A stretch of 59,633 bases of DNA from Cytidiella melzeri (GCA_022592445.1 JABYQR010000285.1:1-59633), one strand, 5' to 3'; counted from the first letter of the stretch, positions 48,573 to 59,578 are shown. Made by a program: numbers and translations. The notes: a model not told the origin generated them from the letters alone.

Positions 48573-49359
48573 ATGGTAAGCAACAGTTCCTGAACACGTC
48601 TTTGTTGCCATAGTTCTAACTGATCCTAGAGCGATAACGCAGGTTAGCATGATTTTCCCGCCCTATACGTTGTATGCGTGGCGAAACCCGTACAAGATGA
48701 TCCAACAAGCCCAACTGTATCACAGAATATCGGGAGGCATTTGCGTTGTTTGATAAGAAGGGAACAGGAGCGGTCCCTCGTGATGTACTTGGAGATCTTT
48801 TGCGTGCGCTCGGTCAGAACCCTACCCAAGCAGAGGTCTCAGACATCGTGTCCTCTTCTCCGCAAGAAGGTAACGCGCACCCGTTTTAACGTGTTCAAAA
48901 TAATCCCGACGCTCACTCTGGGCACCTCACATCGTTTCGCTAGTGGACTACAAGACGTTCTTGACCATCCTGAACCGACCAGACGGCTTCAAGCCAGCCG
49001 GCACACCAGGTACGTTTAACCACACAGCCTCATCGAGAAAGAAATCCGACCATAGCTTACTTCCCAAACGTCATCTCGCTCTTCCAACAAAGAGGAGTTC
49101 ATACGTGGTTTCCAAGTGTTCGATAAGGAGGGGAACGGTTTCATCGGTGCAGGCGAACTACGCTACGTCCTGACGCAACTCGGAGAGAAGATGACAGACG
49201 CAGAGGTGGACGAGCTTTTGAAAGGCGTACAGATCGGCGCGTGAGTTGCTCGCACGATTGTTTTATTTTTGCCCTATACATCTGCTGACGGTAGCTTCTG
49301 TGATCAGCGACGGCAACGTCAACTACGAATCGTTCGTTCGAACGATCCTCAGCCAGTGA
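48573..49359 (+). CDS. Myosin essential light chain, Cdc4/Mlc1 type (EF-hand)
   Basis: Six exons (48573-48575, 48630-48642, 48726-48869, 48944-49009, 49093-49240, 49308-49359) join in phase into 141 aa, the same length as fission yeast Cdc4. Starts [20 protein letters not shown]. The EF-hand-like first motif is degenerate (DKKGTGAV); the third ([18 protein letters not shown]) is closest to a canonical loop; the last ([11 protein letters not shown]) is partial. [12 protein letters not shown] and [18 protein letters not shown] are the linker helices seen in myosin light chains. It binds IQ motifs of myosins II and V at the cytokinetic ring and in cargo transport (family knowledge). Calmodulin is excluded by the lost calcium ligands and the short N-terminus. 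Exon 1 is only the ATG and exon 2 only 13 nt. Confidence 0.92.
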
Positions 49360-49799
49360 AGGATGGCGCTGCTGAAGACGACGCTCCATGGTCCTCCTGG
49401 CTATCTTTCGGTGTATGCGGCTTTGAGGGTTGCTACATGTATTTCGTTCTGAACTATCGTCTTGTACATCCATCTTCCTAGGTATACGTACCAAACACCA
49501 AATTGCAAACCCATCCCGGTGATTTCATAGTGTTGAACCCTTCAGACTTGCAAGACATATCTGTGTTCTTTTTCAAGGCTAAGCTGGGGCAGCAAGGTTA
49601 CCACTTATCACTTGGAAGGTACATAAGCTTGTATCCAATATGCTACATCCATCAGTTCATCCTACCTGAAACTGAACACCGCAGCTTACAAGCACGAATA
49701 ATGTCGTTAACAATGAATAAGCTGCACTTCATACATGCACACGACAGTTTCGTCCTGCTGGTCAAGCTGTTCGATGAAGACGATGTTCAAGTTGCTCCT
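49360..49799. other. Intergenic region
   Basis: 3' flank of the light chain gene; no other gene seen. Confidence 0.45.
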
Positions 49800-50012
49800 G
49801 CGGTTACCAGGGCTTTCTCTTGTGAATTCGTAAACAATTCTGTGGAGGGCTTCGCGACTGGCTGCGAGCGTAGCAGTGTTTACATCTTTCCCGGCAGCCA
49901 TGAGGGGAACAATGCCCTGGAGATTCTGTCGGTAGGATGCGCACGCTACTGGCAAGTGAGCTAGGCGAAGGAAAGATGGTGAGCCTGATGACGCACGTCT
50001 TGCTTCCCACGG
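49800..50012 (-). pseudogene. Fragment of a FAD monooxygenase (copy of exons 5-6)
   Basis: The minus strand reads VRILPTESPG in one frame and then GIVPLMAAGKDVNTATLAASREAL in another, matching VRIRPTEYPGIFSLMAGGKD and DADTATLAASRDALLKFVYK of the gene at 39.6-41.8 kb. The preceding GSKT with an intron-like stretch is also kept. A frameshift separates the two pieces and no other exons are found. Confidence 0.8.
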
Positions 50013-50414
50013 CGTCACCCCTTTGTTTTCAATTTTATATCGATGTATTCAGCGCGGAGGAAAGCCAGAGCGCGTGTAATTTATACAAGTGTACAAAAGA
50101 TGTGTATCACCTAGAAGGCGTGGCTACAAGAGCTGTAAATGTAGATGTACTGTGAGAAGTACTGGAGGGATAGTGGTAAAGATATCCTGGGCATTAAGTA
50201 CCCCTGGCTTTACCTTTGCCCCTATGTTTGCTGGCAGAGGTAGTAGGTGCAGCATTGGAGTGATGAGGTTGATTGGTGCGAATCCAGTTAGAGTCGCGAC
50301 GGTGATGGTAAAAGAAGCACAAAATGGAATCAGCATGATGTGCTGACCTGCAGTTGAAGCAGCACTCGGTAGGCCCATGCAGTGCGTCTGAGTGATAGCG
50401 CTCGTCATGCAAAC
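50013..50414 (-). other. Possible internal (gag-like) sequence next to LTR-like repeat
   Basis: Read on the minus strand beyond the LTR-like repeat, a short open frame contains GPTECCFNCRSAHHADS, vaguely like a gag zinc-knuckle region, ending in a basic stretch. Too short and degenerate to assign. Confidence 0.25.
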
Positions 50415-51133
50415 TGTGACAGTCAAGGTTACACTCACCAGATAGTTGTTAAACTTGAAGGGAAGATAGTGAGATAGAGAGTAGAGTGTTGGTGAGAGTG
50501 TGTACTGGGGAGTACGAAGTAGTCCTTGATCAACAGAGTGGTTAAGACTGAGGGGATATGCCCTCAGGAGTGCCTCTATATATACATGAAGGGGAGGACC
50601 CCAGGTACTACCCTAAGACCCCTAATACCTACATGAGTAAGCAAAGTAATCTACCTTACTAAGCATGCCCTATGCCCTAGTGGTGCCACTTCAATAATCA
50701 ACCAATAGCAATTGTCCCCATGACCTGACCCCATGACCCAGTTCCAAGGCTAGACTTGTTCTAGCTTGTTCTAAGACAAGGCTAGACTTATCCAGAAGGT
50801 TCTAAGAACTATGACATCATCTAATGGAATGTTCTATACTATGACATCATAATTCCAGCATGTTCCACAAGGTTCCAGAGAGTTCTATCATGTGATACAC
50901 AGATAAGGAAAGGAGCGCATCAGCGCATCAGAGATAGATGGTGCATCAGCGCATCAATTGATAGGCACTGAGAATAAGTGCCGGAATAAGCGCCTGATAA
51001 GCGCCTGATAAGCGCTGGATAAGCGCCTAAATAGACGCTGAATAAGCACTGGATAAGTGCCTGATAAGCACTTAAATATTCCCAATAATACTGTTGCCTG
51101 GTAAGGCAAGTCTTGTAGAAACATTGAAAATCT
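50415..51133 (-). repeat. LTR-like repeat, family A, copy 1 (inverted)
   Basis: About 720 bp matching 58,861-59,578 in opposite orientation, from TTTTCAATGTTTCTACAAGA at one end to GTGTAACCTTGACTGTCACA at the other. Both copies contain a TATA box (TATATATAG) followed by a pyrimidine-rich leader and a GTGAGT donor-like site, and an array of CTTATC(C/T)(A/G)GCGC repeats. Could be LTRs or 5' ends of a transposon. No matching target duplications were found. Confidence 0.55.
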
Positions 51134-52768
51134 GTGACACAAACTCGCACATCTGGCGCAGCGAGGGACAGCTGAACGGCAAAGGCCAGCAATATGGCCC
51201 CACCGTTGACAGATGGTGCAGTGGGGCACCAGTGGGTGCACATTGGTAACTTCTGCTGGTTTTTGAAAACCAGTTCCAATAGAGACTGGCACCGAGAGGA
51301 GGCGCTTGATCATGGTATGCTTTGTGTCATCAACAAAGTCAACATACAACATGCCAAAGCTGGGGAAGTTCTTGGGAGTGAAGAGACGTGACAGACCAGC
51401 CAGTTGAGCAGATGCCCAGGCATGGTTTGCTTGGAGGGTTGGGAGGAAGTCAGAAGCAGATGTGGCAGTTCTGTCTGCACAGGTAAGAGGAATGCAGCAG
51501 AAGAAGACACTGCTCCTGATCTGGTAGTGTTGAACAGGAAGTGGTATTGGAGTGGCTGCAACGGTGGAAAAGAACAAAGAGGCAGCTTCATCTACATCAT
51601 GGGTGGGCGGAGATGAAAAGGAAAGGTGGTATCCAACTGAGTGAATCCAGCGAACTGCTTGGAGAGAGGAAAGATCACAAGCAGGGTACTTCTGCCTGCT
51701 AAAATTGAGAAAGTCCTGTAGGACTTGGGGATCAGGGGGCAGCCGAGATAGAGAGACAGAGGTTGCATTGGGAAAGGGAATGGAGATGGAGTTGAGAGCG
51801 CACTTGTTGATCCAGGCACGCTTCTTCTTGGGCTTCAGAGCGGGAGAGCGTAAGGCACGCGAAGCGAGTTGAATGGCTTCAGCAAGGGAAACGGATGGGC
51901 AGACCTTAGCAATAGCTTCCGCAGTCTGAGCAATCTTGCAGAGAGGTGAGGGGGAGGAGACTGCTACTGCAGCTCCAGAGGCGGCATTTTTCACAGTCGT
52001 GGGTGATACCTGAGCTGTGGGAGGAGGAGATGCCACAGGTAGGGCAGCCTGAGGAAGAGGGTTGGGCTCTAAGGGCTTCCAGGCATGAAAGAATTCTGAG
52101 AGTGCCTTGTGAACAGGGTGCCACAAGGTGTAGACATGAGTGGAAGGTGGCATGGTCGAGGCAGCACTGAACGCAGCACCGTGTTCAGTGTGAATGGCAG
52201 CTGCTGTGTGGAGGGACTGGGCCAGCATGTCAATTATAGACGAGGGTGGATTTGGGCCCTCTGGTATGATAGCAGGTTGAGAGGATGGTGCAGCCATGAG
52301 AGAGGAGGCAGCTCGTGAAGGCAATGCAGACCCAAGTGATGTGTCTGGCACAGCAAGAAGTGGCTCACGTACAATATCAAGGGCCGGTGAAGGAGTCCCT
52401 TTCCATCTGTGGAGGAGGTGGAGGGTACGAGGTGGAGGAGAATCCTGGATTGCATCCATGATGTGATCAAGGTTGGCTGCCTTGGAGGCGGCTGCTGCTT
52501 GTTGCTGCGCACGTTTGCGCTTCTGAAGGTTATTTGTGCTCTTGCTCAGAGGAGCAGTCTCTGGAGGCAGAGCTGCGGGGGTAGGGACTGACACATGTAC
52601 AATGCCATCTGGGATAGGAATAATGTAAAGGTCGCAATAAAAAGCAACAACAGACCGTGATAGGATTTGCGAATCCTGTCCAGTGATTGAGTCAAAGGTC
52701 TCGAGCACCCAGCTGGTGAAGGATGGTGGTCTGGGATTCTGATCTTGCCAGGCTTGATAAGAAACATT
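51134..52768 (-). pseudogene. Truncated non-LTR (LINE) retrotransposon ORF1
   Basis: About 545 codons are open on the minus strand, broken at the 5' side by the foldback element at 52,769 and at the 3' side by the LTR-like repeat at 51,133. The protein is Ala/Pro/Ser-rich, then has a globular part ending in the CCHC zinc knuckle CTICQRWGHIAGLC and the beginning of a second (CARC..LCH). This arrangement fits ORF1 of LINE-type elements of fungi. No endonuclease or reverse transcriptase follows, so it is a fragment. A DNA-transposon gag-like origin cannot be excluded. Confidence 0.5.
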
Positions 52769-54619
52769 GTTACAATTCCTGAAGGATGAAGAAGAATTGT
52801 TCCAGTGTGCTCCAGCACATTGATGCCTTTTCAGATGTGACCTTTTTGTCCCCCAAAGTGTGGGAATCTGATGGCAGAATACAGAAAGTAACAGTGTCAA
52901 TAACAGAACAATGAATACAGCTGATGGCATCACACTGGCCTTGTTATCAGCCCTTGATAACTTTGTATCAGATCACTTTTGCAATCAAAATGCAGTTTTT
53001 GATTTTAACAGACTGCACATGGGTACAAATTTGTACATATAATACACCATTGGATAGCCCCATCTTGCGGTGACATCCTGGTACATACATCCTGTCAATT
53101 GAGGTAGAATTGAGTAAGTTATGGCCAGTCTGCTGAACAAAGTCATCCAGACTCAGATTCAAACTCCACTTCTGCTGGCAAATGATGTCAAATTCTGGTT
53201 AGGTACATGTGCAGCAGTCTACAGACATTGCTTGCTCTCTGAACAAGGAATACAATTAGAAGACATGCCACACATAGTATTGACTCTGAGCAAGAATTAC
53301 CAGTATTTTGGAAGCTAACTACAAATTCTCAAACCCTACATGCTTGAACAATGTAAATTTTGTGGCTGCATCAGCAGTGAGTACTGCATCAGATTGTTCC
53401 ACAAAGTTTCACAATCATTAGTTGCTCTCTAAGAAGGAGTTACAGTCAGAACACAGCCTGTGGCAGTTCCAGTGGGGCTGATGCAGTTCAGACATCGACA
53501 GGATGTGGTTGCAACAGCAGCAAGCACTGCATCAGATTGTTCCACAAAGTTTCACACCCATTAGTTGCTCTCTATGAAGGGATTACAATTAGAACACAGC
53601 CTGTGGCAGTTCCAGTGGGATTGATGCAGTTCAGACATCAACAGGATGTGGTTGCATCACAATAGAGCACTGCCTTTGATTCCTCCACACAGTTTCACAA
53701 CTACTAGTTGCTCCATAAGCAGGAGGTACAATCAGAACCCAGCCTGTGGCAGCTCCAATGGGGGTGAGGCAGTGCAGACATCAACAGGACACGTGTAACA
53801 TGTTCTAGCAATTGATCTAATGAGACACCCTCAAGCCCTTTGTTCTTGAAGCAAGTAATTTTCTAGAATCAGCAGTGAACACTGCACAAAATTTATGACA
53901 AGACAGATGAAGCCCCTTGCTACCCTTGGTGACTACCTTCATCAATTTATGGCTCCTGTTCCCACAACTGGCAGCTGTGAAACTTTGTGAAACAATCAGA
54001 TACAGTACTCACTACTAATGCAGCCACAAATTCAAATTGTCCAAGGATGTAGGGGTTAAGAATTTGTGGTCAGCTTTCAAGTTACCGGTGATTCTTGCTC
54101 AGAGCCAATACTATGTGTGGCATGTCTTCTGATTGTATTCCTTAGTCAGAGAGCAAGCAATATCTATAGATTGCTGCACATATACCTAACCAGAATTTGA
54201 CATCATTTGCCAGCAGGAGTGGAGTTTGAATCTGAGTCTGGATGACTTTGTTCAGCAGACTGGCCATAACTTGCTCAATTCTACCTCAATTGACAGGATG
54301 TATGTACCAGGATGTCACCGCAAGATGGGGCTATCCAATGGTGTATTATATGTACAAATTTGTACCCATGTGCAGTCTGTTAAAATCAAAAACTGCATTT
54401 TGATTGCAAAAGTGATCTGATACAAAGTTATCAAGGGCTGATAACAAGGCCAGTGTGATGCCATCAGCTGTATTCCATTTTTTGTTATTGACACCGTTAC
54501 TGTCTGTATTCTGCCATCAAATTCCCACACTTGGGGGGACAAAAAGGTCACATCTGAAAAGGCATTAGTGTGCTGGAGCACACTGGAACAATTCTTCTTC
54601 ATTCTTCAGGAATTGTAAC
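52769..54619. mobile_element. Foldback transposon, complete (1.85 kb)
   Basis: Bounded by GTTACAATTCCTGAAGGATG on the left and its reverse complement (TTCAGGAATTGTAAC) on the right. Each arm has about 570 bp of matching inverted sequence; between them lie about four diverged 143-bp units in one orientation and a remnant in the other (53,340-54,040). No coding sequence. It interrupts the LINE-type ORF1. I found no unambiguous target duplication. Confidence 0.7.
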
Positions 54620-54659
54620 TCCTATTTGTTCTTTTGCTATTGTTTGATTTATAGTTCAG

Positions 54660-55085
54660 AGTGTTCTCACAGGTGTGGGAACTGAATACAGTAACCGGTC
54701 TCCTTTTAAATAGAATCTCTCACAGGTAGAGGTCTTGGCAGAGTCCAGACAATAGCTATCGTTCTTTCTTCACACGGCTTCTTGCAGAGCCTGCCCTTAA
54801 CATGGTCTGTGTGCAGGTCCCTGAAGTCTATATAGGATGCTGCATGTGCATGTACGCTCCTAGCCCCCCATCTCAACCTCTTGGTCTTTACTGGGCTAGG
54901 TAAGCAAAACCCCTCTTGTACTACATAGCTGGTAGTTACAATACTAACTTGGTCTTTACTGGGCTAGATACTGGAACAAGGTTCATAGTTGGCGAGAGCA
55001 TTGTGCTACACGCCTACCACCACCTCGTTGTTGTCTTCTGCATTGTGTCCCTGTTTGTTATGTCAAGCTCTGTCTTTGTGTCAAT
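54660..55085 (+). repeat. LTR-like or promoter-bearing repeat, family B, copy 2
   Basis: Matches 1437-1870, including TCTATATAGG (about 54,828), CTCCTAGCCCCCCATCTC and the doubled TTGGTCTTTACTGGGCTAG. It stands about 40 bp outside a foldback end, as copy 1 does about 580 bp from one. Confidence 0.45.
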
Positions 55086-55681
55086 ATGGTAACTGTAGTA
55101 ATAACCATCACATTAGCTGAGATGTACAGATATGGGTTGTGTAGACTAAGTGGTGCATAGCACTACAGGAGAACTGCACATATATGTACACCTGTGCTCT
55201 AGAAGCATAGGAAATGACATGCAAAGCACATAGTACAACTCCAGTGAATGCCCAAAGTGTATTTATGAGGCCAAGTACTAGAATGAGTCATTTACTCAAT
55301 ATGTACGCCTCTGGTACAAGTGCTGAGCCTAGTCATACACTAAGTAATGCACCTAGTAATATAGTAGAATAGCTGAAGTAGACATGTATGGTAGTTTCTT
55401 ACATAGTTAAAAACAGACTGTATATAAACTGAGCTGCTGAAGCAGCAAGCAAATAAGACTCATCTTCAGAGACTAACAGCCTCTATCCCTCGCACACCAC
55501 ATCCACTTGGTAACACTGGAACAAGTCTACTTCATTCTTCAGGAATTGTAACAGTTACCATATTTGGCTGCATAATTTCCTCATCACAATTGTGGGAACT
55601 CTACCTTGAAACGACCTTGAAGGAAGGCATGGGAAGCTACACTATATTATATAGTTCAAACACTTTTTGCATCAATGTAAG
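55086..55681 (+). other. TATA-bearing repeat debris and foldback-end fragment
   Basis: TGTATATAAACTG at 55,419-55,431 precedes a leader-like stretch; a solitary foldback end (TTCATTCTTCAGGAATTGTAA) ends near 55,552. No gene seen. Confidence 0.35.
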
Positions 55682-56145
55682 TTATACAGTACAGGTGATG
55701 CCAAGGGTATGGGACCCTGGGTTAGGAGAGGTACAACTGTATCTAGTTGACAGAGCTCTGTGGGTGCCAAGGGTGGCCAGGCTGGTATGGATATACATAA
55801 TCCTGCCAATAGGCTGTTCCATAAAATGTGCATTGGGTCCAGGCCCCACTGCTCCATTGACTATCTTGGTGAACACTACGTCTTTCAGCCACTTGAATCA
55901 ATTGGACTCAGAGTCAAAGATAGTTCCAGCTAATTCCATCCAGGTGGGCCCAAAGTCTGCAGGAGCTGTCAATCTTGGCAGACTGTCATTCAATCGTCTC
56001 TCCAAGTAGTTGCATTTGCTGAAGGAAGATGAAGTTGTTGGATAGTGGGCCAGTGTGTTGTATGGGGCGGCAGACACAGGCACCATATTGAATGTGCTGG
56101 TGACAATGACAAGAAAAAAAAACAGAGGGAATTTGAGAGTTGCAT
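55682..56145 (-). pseudogene. Broken small secreted protein gene, related to that at 7.8 kb
   Basis: The ATG at 56,145 begins MQLSNSLCFFF and then runs into a wrong frame. Adding one base in the run of nine T (forward A-run at about 56,114-56,122) would continue a signal-peptide-like segment ending TSTFNMVPVSAAP, which parallels LTSTFHVSATPVP of the gene at 7,817. The downstream frame is open to TGA near 55,898 and, past it, protein-like to TAA at 55,682 (FKWLKDVVFTKIVNGAVGPG). A TATA box at about 56,359-56,367 and a 5'UTR intron at 56,152-56,299 (GTAAGC..GTTAG) mirror the 7.8-kb gene. Either decayed or a homopolymer sequencing error. Confidence 0.55.
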
Positions 56146-56358
56146 GGCAAGCTAACAATAGATGTTGAAGGGCAATAACAGGTGTTGTGCAATGCAGTAG
56201 AGTACAGCTAGCTGGGCATGAGCACATTAGCACAAAGTCAAGTGTAAAAAATGAGTGGGAATGTAGATACCGGCCAGCGCTGAAGCTTGAAGTGCTTACC
56301 AAAAAGGCTCGGAGCAATTGGAATGGGGTGGCTGGGGTATGTGGATGTTGGCAAGGGG

Positions 56359-56367
56359 CTTTATATA
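56359..56367 (-). promoter_or_regulatory. TATA box of the broken secreted protein gene
   Basis: Minus strand TATATAAAGCCCCTTGCCAAC closely matches ATATATAAAGCTCCTTGCTG at 7,615; similar stretches occur at 53,905 and 58,200. Confidence 0.5.
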
Positions 56368-56379
56368 CTTTTCTTGTGA

Positions 56380-56666
56380 CCTGGCTCATGTGCTGTGCTG
56401 TTATGACAACACATGCAGAAGAGATGTGGTAACAGTTTCAGTGATGTATTTGTGGAACAATGTTGCTACAATCACAGTAGGCTGTGTTGTCCAGTACATT
56501 GTTTTGATCTTGCCCCTGTAAAACTGCTTCAAATCAACAGAAATGGTGCAAACAGTATTCCAAAACATGACACAGCCAGAAGCATCAAAATAAAAAGTCC
56601 ATCTATGAGCTGCCTCATTGCGTCATCATGAGGCACAACTTGAGGTTAATCTCCCAGCAAATTCTT
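56380..56666. other. Intergenic repeat-derived DNA
   Basis: Upstream flank of the broken secreted protein gene, leading into the foldback end at 56,668. No gene seen. Confidence 0.4.
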
Positions 56667-57539
56667 GTTACAATTCCTGAAAATGAAGAAGAATTGTTCT
56701 GGTGTGCTCCAGTACATTGATGCTTTTTCAGATGTGACCCTCTTGTCCCCCAAGGTGTGGGAATTTGATGGGAGAATACAGATGGTAACAGTCTCAATAT
56801 CGAAACAATGAATACAGCTGATGGCATCACACTGGCCTTGTTATCAGCCCTTTATAACTTTGTATCAGATCACTTTTGCAATCAAAATTCAGTTTTTGAT
56901 GTTCACAGACTGCATAACAGATACAAAACTGTCAATATTATACAACATTTCATAGTGCTATCCTGTGGCAACATCCTGGTACAAACATCCTGTCAATTGG
57001 ACTGGAATTGAGCAAGTTATGGCCAGTCTTCTGAAAAAAAAGTCACTCAGACTCAGATTCAAACTCCACTCTTGCTGGCAAATGATGTTAAATTCTGGTC
57101 AGGTACATGTACAGCAATCTACAGACATTGCTTGCTCTTTGAACAAGCAATACAATCAGAAGACATGCCACAAATATTATTGGGTCTGAGTAAGAATTAC
57201 CAATACTTTGAAAGCTAACTGCAAGTTCTCAACCCCTACATCATTGGACAATGTAAAGTGTGGCTGCATCAGCAGTGAGCACTGCATCTGGTTGTTCCAC
57301 AAAGTTTCACCACCATTAGTTGCACTTTAAACAGGAGTCACCATCAGAACCCAGTCTGTGGCAGTTTTAATGGGGTGAGGCAGTTCAAACATCAACAGGA
57401 TGTGGTTGCATCAGCAGCAAGTACTGCATCTGATTGCTCCAAAACTATTATTTGCTCTCTGGGCAGGAGCTACAATCAGAACACAGCCTGTGGTAGTTTC
57501 AATGGGAATGAGGCAGTTCAGACATCAACTAGCGTTAGC

Positions 57540-58205
57540 AAGGCCGGCAGGTGGCAAGTACAATCCCTGAAGATTGAATGAAATATTTCTTTTTGACCCA
57601 GATTTGGAAGTAAACTTGGTGCTTATAGCAACCTGAACAAGTCATTCTGTTGGGAATAGCTTCTTCAAAGAGTAGTGTATAGTAAGTTGGTGGTTTGTCT
57701 TCACTGGAGCACAAAATCATTCATGAGGGACTGTGCTGTATTGTCTGAACTGCAACAATGGGTGTGAGTGCAGATTTAAATCAAGTTTGTGGAGTAGAGC
57801 ATGGAGATAAGGATTGTTTGACATGGGTCCTCTTCTTGATGGTGTTGAACTATGTAAAATAACTTAGGTAAAATATGGTAAACTACAGGAGCAGGGTTAC
57901 AGGTGATTATGTTATTGGTAGCAAATTGAATGAATCACACAGCATGAAATAGTCATTTGCACCTGTGAATTTGTTGCCAAAAGAAACCTCAGTGAACACC
58001 TCTGTTCCTGGTAAGGACCTTCCCAAGCCATCTGGTCATAAATATTGACTATATTACGGGCGTTTGCTATTGGTGACACCTTTGATAGGCAACTTGATCT
58101 GGGATAGAGTGACTGCACTACAATTGATAAGTTTCATTGTGGGAAAAGGAGCCATACATTGATGAGGGTAGTAACCAATGGTGGCAAGGGGCTTCATATA
58201 TCTAA
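57540..58205 (-). pseudogene. Coding relic inside foldback element
   Basis: The minus strand carries a TATATGAAGCCCCTTGCC promoter-like stretch at about 58,200, then protein-like pieces in different frames: LSQIKLPIKGVTNSK, GTEVFTEVSFGNKFTGAND, and AIPNRMTCSGCYKHQVYFQI near 57,620. The promoter phrase is shared with the secreted protein genes at 7.8 and 56.1 kb, so this may be a third, more decayed relative. The assignment is tentative. Confidence 0.3.
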
Positions 58206-58329
58206 CCATAAATCTAGTGCAGTGTTCACTGCTGATGACAGAAAATTGCTTGTGTATTGATCAACTCCCACAGCAAGTTACATGTGTCCTGTTGATGTAT
58301 GAACTGCCTCATCTCCATTGAAACTGCCA

Positions 58330-58860
58330 CAGGCTGTGTTCTGATTGTAACTCCTGCTTATAGAGCAACTAGTGGTTGTGAAACTGTGTGTAACAATCAA
58401 ATGCAGTGCTTGCTGCTGATGCAACTATGTCCTGTTGATGTCTGAACTGCCTCAGCCCCACTAGAACTTCCACAGGCTGGGTTCTGACTGTAACTCCTGC
58501 TTATAGAGCAACTAAAAGTTGTAAAACTGTGTGGAAGAATTGAAGGCAGTGCTCTATGGTGATGCAACCACATCCTGTTGATGTCTGAACTGCATCAGCC
58601 CCACTAGAACTGCAACAGGCTGTGTTCTGATTGTAACTCCTCTATAGAGAGCAACCAATGGTTGTGAAACTTTGTGGAACAATCCGATGCAGTGCTTGCT
58701 GCTGATGCAACCATGTCCTGTTGATGTCTGAACTGCCTCACCCCCATTGGAACTGCCACAGGCTGTTTTCTGATTGTAACTCCTGCTTAGAAAGCAACTG
58801 GCAGCTGTGAAACTTTGTGGAATAATCAGATACAGTACTCACTACTAATGCAGTCACAGA
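58330..58860 (+). repeat. 143-bp tandem array, cleanest copy
   Basis: GTTCTGA(T/C)TGTAAC starts at 58,338, 58,481 and 58,624, and a diverged form at 58,767, giving an exact 143-bp period. Units differ from one another by about 5-10 percent by eye. Confidence 0.9.
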
Positions 58861-59578
58861 TTTTCAATGTTTCTACAAGACTTGCCTTACCAGGCAACGG
58901 TTTTATTGGGAATATTTAAGCACTTGTCAAGTGCTTATCCAGCGCTTATCCGGCGTCTATTTAGGTGCTTATCCAGTGCTTATCTGGCGCTTATTCCGGC
59001 GCTTATTCCGGCGCTTATTCTCAGTGCCTATCAATTGATGCACTGATGTGCCATCTATCTCTGATGCGCTGATGCGCTCCTTTCCTTATCTGTGTATCAC
59101 ATGATAGAACTCTATGGAACCTTGTGGAACATGCTGGAATTATGATGTCATAGTATAGAACATTCCATTAGATGATGCCATAGTTCTTAGAACCTTCTGG
59201 AAAAGTCTAGCCTTGTCTTCGAACAAGCTAGAACAAGTCTAGCCCTGGAACTGGGTCATGGGGTCAGGTCATGGGGACAATTGCTATTGGTTGATTATTG
59301 AAGTGGCACCACTAGGGCATAGGGCATGCTTAGTAAGGTAGATTACTTTGCTTACTCATGTAGGTATTAGGGGTCTTAGGGTAGTACCTGGGGTCCTCCC
59401 CTTCATGTATATATAGAGGCACTCCTGAGGGCATATCCCCTCAGTCTTATCCACTCTGTTGATACAGAACTACTCAGTACCTCACAGTACTTCGCTCAAC
59501 ACACATCTCACACTCTATCTCACTCTATCCCTTCAAGTTTAACAACTTATCTGGTGAGTAGTAACCTTGATTGTTACA
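58861..59578 (+). repeat. LTR-like repeat, family A, copy 2
   Basis: Opposite-orientation partner of 50,415-51,133. It includes several CTTATCCAGCGC-type repeats (58,920-59,020), the TATA box TATATATAG (about 59,408-59,416), and a leader ending TTAACAACTTATCTGGTGAGTA. Sequence beyond 59,578 differs from that beyond copy 1, so the similarity ends here. Inserted in the 143-bp array. Confidence 0.55.

Larger units (their letters stand above)
56667..58860 (+). mobile_element. Foldback transposon, left arm and array; right end missing
   Basis: Starts GTTACAATTCCTGAAAATG, followed by the usual terminal sequence and about two 143-bp units to 57,540. A non-repeat insert lies at 57,540-58,220, then inverted 143-bp units (58,250-58,860). 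The LTR-like repeat at 58,861 cuts the right array, so the closing terminal repeat is displaced beyond the window. Confidence 0.55.

Noticed and set aside
52769..52933. N-terminal 50 or so residues of the open frame that runs into the LINE-type ORF1
   Set aside because: They are encoded by the foldback terminal repeat (the same peptide is found at 4384-4584 on the minus strand), so they are not part of the retrotransposon protein.
55086..55514. Solo LTR from TGTAGTAATAACC to CTTGGTAACA
   Set aside because: Ends are compatible with TG..CA, but the flanking five bases do not match and no second copy is in the window.
58330..58860. 143-bp array as a CRISPR or centromeric satellite
   Set aside because: Units are contiguous without spacers, and the arrays are short and bounded by foldback arms.
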